DNA from: Sepiola atlantica
Taxonomy: Eukaryota; Mollusca; Cephalopoda; Sepiida; Sepiolidae
Reading direction: 5' to 3'
DNA: 64,000 nucleotides
NCBI GenBank assembly: GCA_963556195.1
Contig: OY744544.1
Coordinates: 49,079,615-49,143,614 of the forward strand
Position 1 is the stretch's first letter. Each line of letters opens with the position of its first letter. A program made the translations under genes and the position numbers. Shown here piece after piece: positions 1 through 10,147 of the stretch. A model generated the notes under the pieces. The model saw only the letters and a list, made by a program, of their open reading frames with translations, did no database searches and was not told the origin of the DNA.

Positions 1-2269
1 TCTCTATATAAATGCAAATGTGTGTGCCTGTATTCCTTATAAAAAGAAATGTTAGAAACAAAGGTTTCATAAAAACTGAAAGTGTATTTATATTAAAATT
101 TACCGGGGAAGACAATGGAAGTGGTCTTGAATATCTGCATGCCTTTAAACGAGCTATGGGAGCAGAATCCGTCTTGAAGCTTCCGATATATCTCATTTTG
201 ATGAAATTTAAATCATATGTATAACAGTTTTTGGGAAAGACAATAGATGTGGCTCCGAATCTCTAAGCCCCTCTTCCAAGTAAGCTATAGGAACATAACT
301 TTTCTTTAAACGTCAAATCCTATTTTGATGACATTTAAAATCACATAATTAATCCATATTTTTGAATAGGATTTTAAAATTTTTATTCTATTTTCGCTAT
401 TGCTGTTTAAGTTCAATAAATAATAATGTGTAAGTCACGTAGAGACAAGAACCACACACATGCGCAGACACACAAGAAGTTGTCTAATAATAATTTATTT
501 ACTGATATTTTAGTCAGTTTTTCACATTTAAGTATCTTAAACATGAGTTTTAATTCATATTGCTGTCTATGAAGAAATGGCGATGAAATAGACGAAGCCC
601 AGTTTGTCTAGCGAAGCCTGATCCCCAGAAGACAGTCGGTTAATTCGAAAAATATATTGAAAGCAGAAATTCTAAAGACTAATAAGATTATTTTTCCAAA
701 TTTAACCTCCTGTGTTTTCTAACAAAGGAACATAAATTGTCGTTTTTATTATTGTTACACACCAGTGTTCCAATAAATATTTGTCATTGCTCATGGCGAG
801 GTTTTCTTGTTTTGGGGGTTGCCGACAGAACTAACCACTTTTACAATTTCTCGACTAAGTTGCGTTAACTTTTAAGTTCCGCAGGACATTGGATGTTAAC
901 GATTAAGATACAAACCAATCGGAACGCACGTGGTTCGCCTATCATCAGATTACATGGGACACAGGATACGACCTTGAGTGCTCCTCAGGGCACATCTGCC
1001 CACGTTTGGTGTCGTGACTAGGTTATGATACTGAGTGAATTCTACGGCACAGCACATGATCCATGCGGATTGTCAAGTTCGAACCATAAAACTATGCTTA
1101 TGTCCCCGTTGTAGATATATGTATAAACAATAGATGAGAGGGAGAGAGAATGGGAGGTGTGATAGTATGGGTAAAATACCCAGTTCCTGAAGATGTCTGA
1201 ATTCCACATCTTGTCAAGTCGGTCGACTCTAGTGAAAAAGCACGAACAAAGGAGGTATTTAATACTGTTTTCAATTAAATCCCTGGTAAGCGATAATAGG
1301 AATCGATAAAGTTTTACTGTAAAGTTATTGTTTGCTTATCGTTGTTGATAATGATGATAATGATGATGATCATCACCATTATCATGATGAATGTAGAAAT
1401 ATTATCGCGGTTTGAAATGGATTTCCGGTGAACACTAGATGGATTACGTTGATTTCCGTCGTACGAAACGTTTATAAGTAAATATTCCATGTTAGAATAG
1501 CTGGATAAGTGGTTTGGTCGTTTTCGTTGTGGGCTAGAAGATGAAATCCAGAGTCTTATGACTAATTTCTTCCAGTGGATCAGAAAACATCGCTGAATAG
1601 TCGATTTCTTCTTTGCAGTGAGTTGAAAGGAGTAAAAAACGTTTCAGTTGGATGACAAACTTTAAAGAACGTGTGAAAAAGTCGTATAGTTAACCGGAGG
1701 ACAGTATTGATGCACATTTGAGGTTTTGTTTGTAGATCGTAGGAGATTACCGATGTCATGAAAAGTGGAAATACAAAGGGGGGGGGCGTTTGAATACGTC
1801 GTTTTAAAGTTGTAATATTGAAGTTTCTCTTTGATGTTGATACCGGGTTTAAATTTGTGTATTGCATTTATTGTTTATTTTATTTTTAGCTTTGTGTTTT
1901 AAAGGTTTTATTTTGTTTGGTATTTAAAAAAACATCGTCTGGCGTCTTAATATACTGTTAAAAACGGTGCGTTGTTGACGTGTCCCTCTTAAAATAAGTA
2001 CTGGGTCAGGGTTGAAATAATATATATGTCTTAATTGTAATTGAGTTGTAATTGATTTAATTATTTATGATGGATGTTGTCTGTTTTACTATTTCAAAAG
2101 TGTGTTTATATTTAAGGATAACTGAGTGGCATAATTTATTGATTAGGCTCTGGGTGGGATTCGTTAAAATTTTTATTTATTTATTATTTTTTAAAATTTT
2201 TGTTTGTTTATTATTTATTTTTATGCTAAACTATAAATATAGTTTAGTATTTTTCCGAAATTTATTTTT

Positions 2270-2273
<4 letters not shown>
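1..2273. other. AT-rich DNA, no gene recognised
   Basis: Only short open frames occur on either strand and none resembles a family I know. There is a run of seven G near 1781 and an ATG/GAT-rich, partly self-complementary stretch near 1345-1386. A T-rich, low-complexity segment precedes the TA tract at the right end. No splice-supported exon, RNA gene or transposon domain could be argued for. Confidence 0.6.

Positions 2274-2363
<90 letters not shown>
2274..2363. repeat. (TA)n microsatellite
   Basis: Uninterrupted TA dinucleotide run of about 90 bp. Tracts of this kind recur throughout the window and repeatedly mark the ends of mobile-element fragments. Confidence 0.98.
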
Positions 2364-2366
<3 letters not shown>

Positions 2367-2884
2367 CTGGCGGTGGATTAACTGTTATATAATAAAACTC
2401 AATTAATTCCCAACAAATATATTTTTCCCGGAAGACTTTCCAGGAATTCACTGTTTCTTTTTATCAATATAACGCCATTTCTCATGTGAATTTGACTTCA
2501 TTCACAACGCTGACGATTCCACTGGGCATAGAATTCCTATAAAAATATAGAAGGTCATATTTCAGAAACGTACCGCGATTTCATCCATATAGTTTTCAAA
2601 TAAATTAAATTAGCTCTCACTCCTCTGCGATTACTTCATTGATTTCTTTTCAATATAACCTGACACCCTATATGGCCCCCGTTGTGACCGATATTTTTTA
2701 GGATTTACACTGATTATATCCTTACATAGGCCGGTGACACGGTTGAGCACTCTGGAAAACAAATCTTCGACTATATCAGGAAAATCACCCGGAGAAATGG
2801 AAAAACAAAAAAAACATTCCGACACCCAACAACACGTCCTACATGAAATCCATCTTGTTTATAAGTAAACAAGATAGAAGACGT
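2364..2884. other. Unassigned segment left of the PLE remnant
   Basis: No frame is open for long. It may hold the decayed 5' part of the Penelope-like element that becomes recognisable at 2885, but no conserved motif could be read before that point. Confidence 0.4.
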
Positions 2885-4358
2885 TTTACGACGTATGAGA
2901 TGGAAATATTACACTGCTACTCCTATGGAAGACACGAACTCCACAGATTATTATGGCTTTAAATTTAGTAAGTACCCCAAGAAATCGACGAAATGGACGC
3001 CTTCGAAAAAGACTTGCTTGACTTCACACAACAAAATAACTCCTTTCAAAGAAACCTATCTTCTGACCTAAACAACCTTAAAAGACCACACATTGATATT
3101 CGCTGATAAAACCAGAAACCTTTATAAAGTTAAAAATGATAAATATAAACAACTAGCAATAGATAGCATCACCAACAAATATAAATTAACATCCAACCAC
3201 ACACACAACGCTATCAATGAAGAAGCAATGATCTTAGAAACATGACTTAAAATAAACTACAGAGCCAACCAATTGACCCCAAATGAGGCCTTCTTTACCT
3301 TAAAAGACCACACACCTAATTTTAGAAATAGACCCAAATGCATACTCATAAACCCAGCAAAAGGCGAAATGAGTTAGAAATGTAAATGAATAGACTTTCG
3401 ACTTTGGACCAATTCCCAAACAATCATGGATTAATTCAAAACCATTCCAAATAAAAAATAATGCCGATTCACACAATTTGATATCGCAGACTTCTACCTC
3501 TCCATCAATAAGGAAGTCCTCAACAAGGCCCTATCTTTCGCCAAAACATTCGTAGAAATAAACGACCTAGAAATAGACACCATCCTCCATGCAAGAAACT
3601 CCCTCCTTTTCTTCAACAATCAAACATGGATATTCGGATATAGTGAAAAACTCAAATATACCAAGAAAGAAAATAAAAATAAATCCAGGAATAGAGGCCG
3701 GAAAATAATATGGTTCAATCCTCCGTACTGCCAACTATCTAACATCAACATCAGGAAAGTATTCTTGAACCTGGTAGATAAGCATTTTAGTATGAATAAT
3801 CCACTTAGGAAGACATTTAATAGAAAAACCATAAAAATCAGTTACTCTTGTACCAAAAGCATGGATAGAACCCATAATCATAAATTACTAAACAATTCTA
3901 GTAAAAATAAGGTTTCAGTAGATAAATATAATTGTCAAGTGAAAGATAACTGCCCACTGGACGGTAACTGTAAAGTTGAGTGCGTGGTTTATAAGGCCAC
4001 TATTCATCCGGAAGATAACCACAGGGACAAGAAGGTTTACATCGGCATCTCCGCGGGTAACTGGAAACAACGTTTTTATGACCACAAACACTCGTTTAAC
4101 AACCCAGAACTCAAGAACAAAACGGAGTTAGCTAAACAATGGTGGCTTCTGAAAAATGAGAACCGGTCCCCGGTGGTTTCGTGGCCAATCCTATGTTTTT
4201 CGGATGTTCCAAATGGATTTAGGCAAAGATGCAATTTATGTTTAGAGGAAAAAATAAGAATCCTAAAATACGAGCACAATAATCTTTTAAACAAACGCGA
4301 TGAGCTTATGGTAAAATGCAGACATAAATGTAAATTTAAAATAACCAATATCTCATAA
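2885..4358 (+). mobile_element. Penelope-like element remnant (RT plus GIY-YIG)
   Basis: Shifting between frames, the plus strand reads as a Penelope-like retroelement. The N-terminal block has MRWKYYTATP and YGFKFSKYP (about 2885-2985), then FADKTRNLYK (near 3100), NEAFFTLKDH (near 3280), QFDIADFYLSI (near 3475) and RKIIWFNPPYC (near 3700). A GIY-YIG endonuclease follows without a break. Penelope-like elements encode an RT joined to such an endonuclease and insert by target-primed reverse transcription. The central RT part between the HARNSLLF block (about 3590-3612) and KLKYTKKE (about 3650) is missing, so the catalytic Asp pair region is gone. Several frameshifts and in-frame stops occur upstream of 3765. 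I see a dead copy with an internal deletion; the family is clear, the exact clade is not. Confidence 0.88.
3765..4358 (+). pseudogene. GIY-YIG endonuclease portion of the PLE
   Basis: This 197-residue open stretch is the intact end of the element above and is unlikely to be a separate gene; its first Met lies inside the RT-to-endonuclease linker. A Cys cluster at residues 57-73 (CQVKDNCPLDGNCKVEC) precedes the nuclease core. The core has VVYKA as the GIY strand, KVYIGIS as the YIG strand, then WKQRFYDHKHSF with the expected catalytic Arg and His, and a later LEEKIRIL that could supply the Glu. It ends with LLNKRDELMVKCRHKCK, the usual PLE C-terminal pattern. The domain looks undamaged although the RT is broken. 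Neighbours are AT-rich noncoding DNA. Confidence 0.85.
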
Positions 4359-5468
4359 TCCGATAGACCTCTAGATTTGTAACGGTGAAGATACCAAATA
4401 GATTAAAAACCCCAATAAGTATTTATAATAATATCTGTTATGGACACGTAATTACTGACTTGGTGATATTCATTATAGGTGTTTTGGGATGTATGCATAT
4501 ATAATTGTACTTTAAGATATTTGTTTATTCTGATTATTTACTTAAAATAAGATAGCTTTAAGAAATTTTTCTGCTGATAATACACTAATCATTGAATAAT
4601 TTAAGTATAAGTGTTTAATATTATCACTAGATATTGTTAGATTGGAATTAGGTTATCATTATAGGTTTCCATAGATTATAAAATTAATGTAAGATGAATT
4701 TTTAGAACTCAGATTATTAATATATTGCAATTAGAATATAGAATGTTTATGTAAATGTTTTGTATTTAGATGCATATTGGCATCTGTGTGTGTATGTAAC
4801 TGCATGCGTATAATACGTATTTCAAATAGATTCAAATATAATCTTAAATAATTTTTATTTTTCAAATATATTATATCTCGGATCTAGACAGAATTCAAAC
4901 TTGTAAACCTTCCACAGTTTCTCAGTCGGTTGATGACACGCAAACGCCTACCTGTTTCTCTTCTTTTCTTTCTTCCTTTCTTTTTCCAAGTCAAGCCGAA
5001 TTTATATGACACAAAAAATATTGTTGCGTGTGTGCGTGATCGTAGGATGTATATATGTGTGTATGTGTAGAGACGTATATACATTTTTATATCACCAAGT
5101 CGTAAGTGTCAAAAGAATATGTACTTTTAACTCAGACGTTATTATTTAAAAATAAAACAATAAGATCCATTTCGATCGCCTTTGTTAAATATAAGATGTT
5201 AATTCCTCCTCGCTCTGTAAGAGGTGTTCAGATTGGTTGCAACCACCACTCTCTCTGGTTGTATTTGAATTGTTGAGGGTGAATTCAGTTTTCTGTCAGT
5301 CTCAAAAATGTAATTGTCTAGTTTGATGCTTGAGGAAACCACAAGGTTGAAATAAATTATTGCATCGACAATTATGTAATTTCGTGTTATTATATTTTAT
5401 CTTATTCTTGCTCTGTTTACCACATTGAGCTCTCATACCCGGATTTCTTCCTGAAATTATTCCATTAT

Positions 5469-5471
<3 letters not shown>
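4359..5471. other. AT-rich 3' flank of the PLE, no gene seen
   Basis: The first few hundred bases may be PLE 3' untranslated sequence, since they follow the stop codon directly and stay noncoding. No terminal repeat could be matched to the left side of the element. The remainder holds no recognisable domain or RNA gene. Confidence 0.45.
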
Positions 5472-5544
<73 letters not shown>

Positions 5545-5572
5545 GATGGATAGAGAGAGAGAGAGAGAGAAA
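5472..5572. repeat. (TA)n followed by (GA)n
   Basis: TA run 5472-5541, then a short spacer and a GA run at about 5549-5572. Confidence 0.97.
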
Positions 5573-5675
5573 AATACTAAGACTAAGAAAGAGACAGATA
5601 CAGAGAAAGAGAAGATGAATATCAGAGAATATAAACATAAGAGAGTGGAACACTAAAGATAGAGAACAATGAGTA

Positions 5676-5677
<2 letters not shown>

Positions 5678-5708
<31 letters not shown>

Positions 5709-5719
5709 CACACACACAC

Positions 5720-5802
<83 letters not shown>

Positions 5803-5803
5803 T
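5678..5803. repeat. Compound TA/CA/TACA/TA/GA microsatellite
   Basis: TA run, short ACAC and TACA blocks, a second TA run to about 5788, then GA to 5803. Open frames reading as alternating Ile-Tyr across this tract are artefacts of the dinucleotide. Confidence 0.97.
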
Positions 5804-5931
5804 AATGGTAGTTTGCTTGAAGCATTGCTGGGAATAGTAGTAGTATTTTTTAAAAGGCTGTGGGCAATGCAAAGTCACAGGTAGGATGTAATATATGTAT
5901 ATGTATATCTTCTTTCCACAAGAACACAGCA

Positions 5932-6084
5932 ATATGCTTGACTACTCAACGTGATATTCATGTCTCCATCCTTGCGTCTGTCAGAAACATTGGGGACCTA
6001 AGAATCACGGAATCAATCCTCATCTCCAGATTAAACCCCTCACTCAATCAGCGTCACGAGCTCCACTCACCGTTCATTCTATAA
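5932..6084 (+). pseudogene. PLE-like GIY-YIG C-terminal fragment
   Basis: The plus-strand frame contains IHVSILASV and LRITESILISRLNPSLN, resembling the last part of PLE GIY-YIG domains, where a Glu in an ES(I/L) motif is catalytic and a KP.LN-like motif follows. The nuclease core upstream is absent. After the stop at 6084 the sequence is C-rich and then A-rich noncoding DNA, compatible with a 3' untranslated tail. Its family differs from that of the element at 2885-4358. The match is by eye and short, so the call is tentative. Confidence 0.45.
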
Positions 6085-6882
6085 TAATCTACCCTCTCAC
6101 CCACTGACCAACCCTGATATCTAACACTCATTATATTCCATTTTCACCATTTCACTCATTACTTACCTCCTATATTAAGTCATCTCACACCCAAACAATC
6201 AAGTAGGCCCCTCCACATATGAACATCCATCTCAACACACATTCAGCCACATGAGAATAACACACCCTAACAACCAAAAACCATAATCAACCTACTCCTG
6301 CTACCCCGCCAAAATAATTCACCTCATAACCTGGCATTATTAATTAATTAATCTAAATACATATAAAATGTATACAAATAACATACAAATATATATATAA
6401 AAAAAATATAAATAAAAAAATTAAAAAAAATTAAATAAAGAAATAAAAACGAGAAGAAAAATAAAGAATAAATAAATAAATATACATATAAATAAATAAA
6501 ATAAATAAAAAAATGAAATAAAGAAATAAAAACAAGATGAAAAGATAAAGAATAAATAAAGAAATAAACAATAATACACCCGTATACTAGAATCATTAAT
6601 AATGATATAATCCTATAATAAGTAACATATTACATTAATTCGATAAACTAATTTGACGAAACTTGTGAGTAATAATACTTTTTGAATATATGATAATCAA
6701 TAAATTTAATAAAATTTAGAATATTAAAAAATGAGAGATTAATTACCTTACTTATATTAAATAATTTTTTTTTTAAAATACGGAAAAAATACGAAAATAC
6801 ACAGAAACAAAAAATTAAAAAAGAAAAAAAATATATATTATAAAAACTCACAGTTAATCGATAACCATATCATAACCAGAAA
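6085..6882. other. Noncoding tail and A-rich low-complexity DNA
   Basis: Positions 6085-6330 are pyrimidine-biased and noncoding. Positions 6350-6560 are dominated by AAATAAA and AAATAAAGAAAT units; positions 6600-6850 are very AT-rich. Long open frames on the minus strand here are Phe/Ile/Tyr-rich products of that composition. Confidence 0.6.
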
Positions 6883-7275
6883 CCTATCATTTATCCAATA
6901 TTACGCACATATTTTTGAACACTGCATTTATATACATAACATAACTTTAAAACTTATTAATTTCTATTCTCTACAGGACTGGTTTGCTCCTACGCTGTTT
7001 TATGGCGTCCATTTTGGTAGATTCTCTGCACAGACGAAGTTTTCCTCTGGGGTTTATTATTTTTGACAAAGGGAAGTTTCTTTTTCCCGAAATATTAAAT
7101 AAATGATTTTTAATAATCATCCGGACAATACACAAACAGCTAACACCACACTTGCTGTTATGTAAGATTTTAAGGAAACATAAATAGTAAGCCCTATTTC
7201 GATTTCGATTTATTATTTTTGTTCCTTCCAGCTTACATCCTACCCGGGACTTTGCATTGCCCACAACCTTTTAAA

Positions 7276-7278
<3 letters not shown>
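6883..7278. repeat. Dispersed repeat, copy 1 (about 395 bp)
   Basis: Closely matches 18965-19359 in the same orientation along its whole length, with scattered substitutions and small indels. Both copies end in TTTGCATTGCCC followed by an A-rich stretch and a (TA)n tract. A minus-strand frame here starts MGNAKSRVGCKLEGTK but resembles no family I know. Whether this is a SINE, a MITE or a piece of a larger element is not decided. Confidence 0.8.
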
Positions 7279-7344
<66 letters not shown>

Positions 7345-7469
7345 CAAGCATGAAGGGAAGACGAATTTTATTGTTCATGGTTAAAAGTTAATCAAGAAAA
7401 AAAAAATCAGCCGATCGGTTTCGCCCTCTCTTAACAAAGGCTGTATCGAGGGATAAAAAAAACGAGGGA

Positions 7470-7541
<72 letters not shown>
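7279..7541. repeat. Two (TA)n tracts around a 130-bp spacer
   Basis: TA runs at 7279-7342 and 7473-7541 flank a 130-bp unique piece. On the minus strand the spacer includes AGAGGGCGAAACCGATC, which faintly recalls the 3' half of a hammerhead core, but no complete core is present. Confidence 0.9.
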
Positions 7542-7543
<2 letters not shown>

Positions 7544-7868
7544 TATGTGTTTTTTTTTAAAGTTTACCAAAACATTTCACGAAATCATCACCACAAAATA
7601 CTTTTTTGCTTTAAAAGTTTATTTATTTATTTATCATAATTATCATAATTAAAGAGTTTTTTCCCTACACGTGTTTCTCTACATAATTCCCATGATGATC
7701 TGCCAAGCAAAGACCTGCTTCGTACAGAAACACGTGTAAGGAAAACACTCTTTAATTTTGATAATTCTGATAAATAAATAAATAAACTTTGAAAGGAAAA
7801 AAGTATTTTGTGGTGATGAATGATTTCGTGAACGAAATGTTTTGGTAAACTTTCAAAAAAACACATAT
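7544..7868. repeat. Long foldback (inverted) repeat
   Basis: The left arm 7544-7677 is the near-complete reverse complement of the right arm 7727-7868, with small indels; the loop is about 49 nt. The innermost stem is ACACGTGTTTC against GAAACACGTGT, and the loop contains TGATGATCTGCC. A transcript could form a very long hairpin. A minus-strand frame across the unit (7627-7935) resembles no known protein. It adjoins a (TA)n tract on the left. Confidence 0.85.
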
Positions 7869-9172
7869 AAATGCTCTGTACCCTGTAATCGAGTAGCATC
7901 GAGCTTACTTCTATTGGCCTAATCCCGGTCTTCACTGAATAAAATATCTTCTAAGTGATATATATATAATTATTAATACCCCTACCCTACCTAGCATATG
8001 CTGTCAGTGCCCTTGTACTTTGCAGTCTCCTTAAATAATTCAACTCGATGATTGTCAATTAGTGACAACAGAGCAATTATATTTGGTATCATATTATGTA
8101 ACACATAGTTTTGGGGTGTTGTCGAGTGTTGAAATACAACCCTTTTTGTAGGGACAGTTTCGTGATTTTGAAAATGGCGTTTGTCGCGTTTTGCGTTCGA
8201 ACTCTTCGTATATGTATATTAATAAACATTAATAAATAAAAGAATGCACACAACCTAATATTAAATATGGGCATACAATTAAAGTGGGACCTGATGTAGA
8301 CATTGATGCTCTCGGTATTCACCTCAAAGTACGAGTTAAATACTTTAATTAACTTTAAGTATAAATGTCCTTAAAAGTACTTTTGAATCCTCATAATACT
8401 TTATAATGAAGTAATTAACATCATTTAATAATAAAAAAGATATTTAATAGCTCCTTTCGGTGTTTTGATTTTCGTTCTTATCCCCCCCCCCCGCTAGTTT
8501 CACATTTAATAGAAACTTACTACTTTAGTGAAGAATTCTGGGTAATTAATCTTATCTTATTATTGATTTAAACGATTTATAAATAAATACTTAACATCTT
8601 CCACAAAAACACCGAAGTATAACAATCTTAATAGTTGCTTGAATGGATGGCTGAGTCTATGAAACTGGCTTTCAACTGTTGAACTTAAAAGAGACCAGCT
8701 CCGTTGTTAGCTGAAGGCTAATTGATGTAACTTTAGAAAGTAAAAAATTACCCTCAAGTGAATTAGAATTTTTATAAATAAATTATAGAACTTATTAACT
8801 ATTTTAAGAAATATTACTGAATTAAAATTTATAAATGTCCACACAACTTTCAGGATGTACTAGCTCTGAACGCAAAAATTCAAAATGGCGTATTAGCGGG
8901 TTCCTCCACATGTGAGTTTGCTCCTTTTTGTTTTTTATTTTGGTTTCACCCAAAATGAACCACTGTATAGTGTAGTTTTTTTCAAGACAATTTAATCCAA
9001 GAACTTTTTACTCTTTGTGAATTTTTCTGATGATTTTGTAATGTTGCAGAGACGATATTGATATAAAAATGTTGTTTGGCACAAGACAAATGAAACGGAC
9101 CGTAAAAAATATATCTCACAGAAATGTTATAATAAAATAAAAACATGGTTATTGGAATATGATATGAACCCG

Positions 9173-9176
<4 letters not shown>
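7869..9176. other. AT-rich DNA, no gene recognised
   Basis: A C-run lies near 8482-8492. A stretch near 8643-8700 begins GGATGGCTGAGT like a tRNA A box, but no matching B box follows. Nothing else could be assigned. Confidence 0.5.
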
Positions 9177-9270
<94 letters not shown>

Positions 9271-9271
9271 T
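9177..9271. repeat. (TA)n then (GA)n
   Basis: TA run 9177-9244 passing straight into GA to 9271, then a short GT run. Confidence 0.97.
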
Positions 9272-9471
9272 AGTGCGTGTGTGTGTGAATAAGTAATAAA
9301 AAGAAAGCGTAAGAGAGGTTATTTGGGAAAACTAGAAGAGCAAGAAGAAGTAAAAACAAAACAAAATGGCAAATTAATTCCATAATCCGCACATTCGTTT
9401 CCGGTATCATAAAAGCGACTAAAAGACATGTCATCTCGACTCCCTCCCCATTTTCGTTTACCCTGGAGAAG

Positions 9472-9547
9472 AGGAGGAGGCGTGGGGAGATATAGAGAGA
9501 GAAAGGGAGAGAGAGAGAAAGGGAGAGAGAGAGAGAAAGGGAGAGAG
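9472..9547. repeat. Polypurine GA/GGGA tract
   Basis: Almost pure purine on the plus strand, with imperfect AGAGAGAAAGGG repeats. Mirror symmetry of this kind can support triplex DNA. Confidence 0.9.
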
Positions 9548-9589
9548 GTATACCTGAGCCCTCGACCTCAGCTTTATTAGCAAGCCTCG

Positions 9590-9860
9590 TTCATAGAGAA
9601 CATCACGCCACGTGTTATTTCCCCGCGATCAAAGGCGACGCTTATAATGAAGAACAGGCGACAGCGGCCGCACATGAACCGGAGTTGGCTAGTTAGTTTG
9701 ATGCAAGGAAATCTTGGACGCCTCTGCTTTGTAATCAAGAGAAATGTAAAAGCAAGACACAAAAATAGAGGGTGGAGGGTGGGGGGAGAGGGCACTCTAA
9801 AATTGGAGCGACCGTGGCTGGGCGGTGGCGGCGATGGCTGGGCGGTGGCGGCGGTGGCGT
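9590..9860. other. GC- and CpG-rich patch
   Basis: In an AT-rich neighbourhood this stretch has CACGTG, CCCCGCG, GCGGCCGC and a duplicated 20-bp unit GGCTGGGCGGTGGCGGCGAT (about 9824-9859). Frames of 76 and 104 residues are open on the plus and minus strands, but neither resembles a known domain. It could be a small CpG island, an exon of an undetected gene, or part of a repeat. Confidence 0.5.
9770..9792 (+). other. G-quadruplex-type motif
   Basis: Four G runs of at least three, separated by 4, 1 and 3 bases, fit the standard G3-loop pattern on the plus strand. Confidence 0.75.
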
Positions 9861-10070
9861 CAAAAGAAGAAGTGTAAAAAAAAAAAATCAATCATATTGC
9901 ACAATGTTGCTCTTTCATTTGCAATGGATCCCGATTTGATAATACCGATTATATCATCACCATCAGCAGAAGAAAGTAACAATAACAACAATAACAACAA
10001 TAGGTTTCAAAAGAAACTTTTCTAATTATGAAAATATATTGCAAACAGGTTTGTAATATTACTAACAGGG

Positions 10071-10071
<1 letters not shown>

Positions 10072-10141
<70 letters not shown>

Positions 10142-10147
10142 GTTATT
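10072..10147. repeat. (ATT)n microsatellite
   Basis: ATT run directly abutting the 5'-truncated end of the LINE that starts at 10148. Short AAC repeats lie just upstream at about 9977-10000. Confidence 0.97.

Larger units (their letters stand above)
5852..7272. repeat. Segment bounded by a 40-bp inverted repeat
   Basis: Positions 5852-5891 match the reverse complement of 7233-7272 with three mismatches in 40. The shared core includes GTGGGCAATGCAAAGTC and GGTAGGATGTAA. A (TA)n tract lies close outside each end (5678-5788 and 7279-7342). The interior holds a PLE-like C-terminal fragment, A-rich low-complexity DNA and a dispersed repeat whose right end forms one arm. Either a TA-targeting nonautonomous element or two oppositely oriented insertions of one repeat family would give this pattern; no transposase is visible. 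Confidence 0.6.

Noticed and set aside
12..224. Small plus-strand frame at the window edge
   Set aside because: Short, no known motif, AT-rich context, and no splice or expression evidence visible.
1345..1386. GAT/ATC palindromic stretch as a hairpin element
   Set aside because: It is explained by GAT/ATG simple-repeat composition.
5465..5932. Ile-Tyr and Ser-Leu-rich frames over TA and GA tracts (also 9.0-9.4, 18.5-18.8, 24.0, 32.4 and 61.9 kb)
   Set aside because: Simple dinucleotide repeats stay open in several frames; no domain is present.
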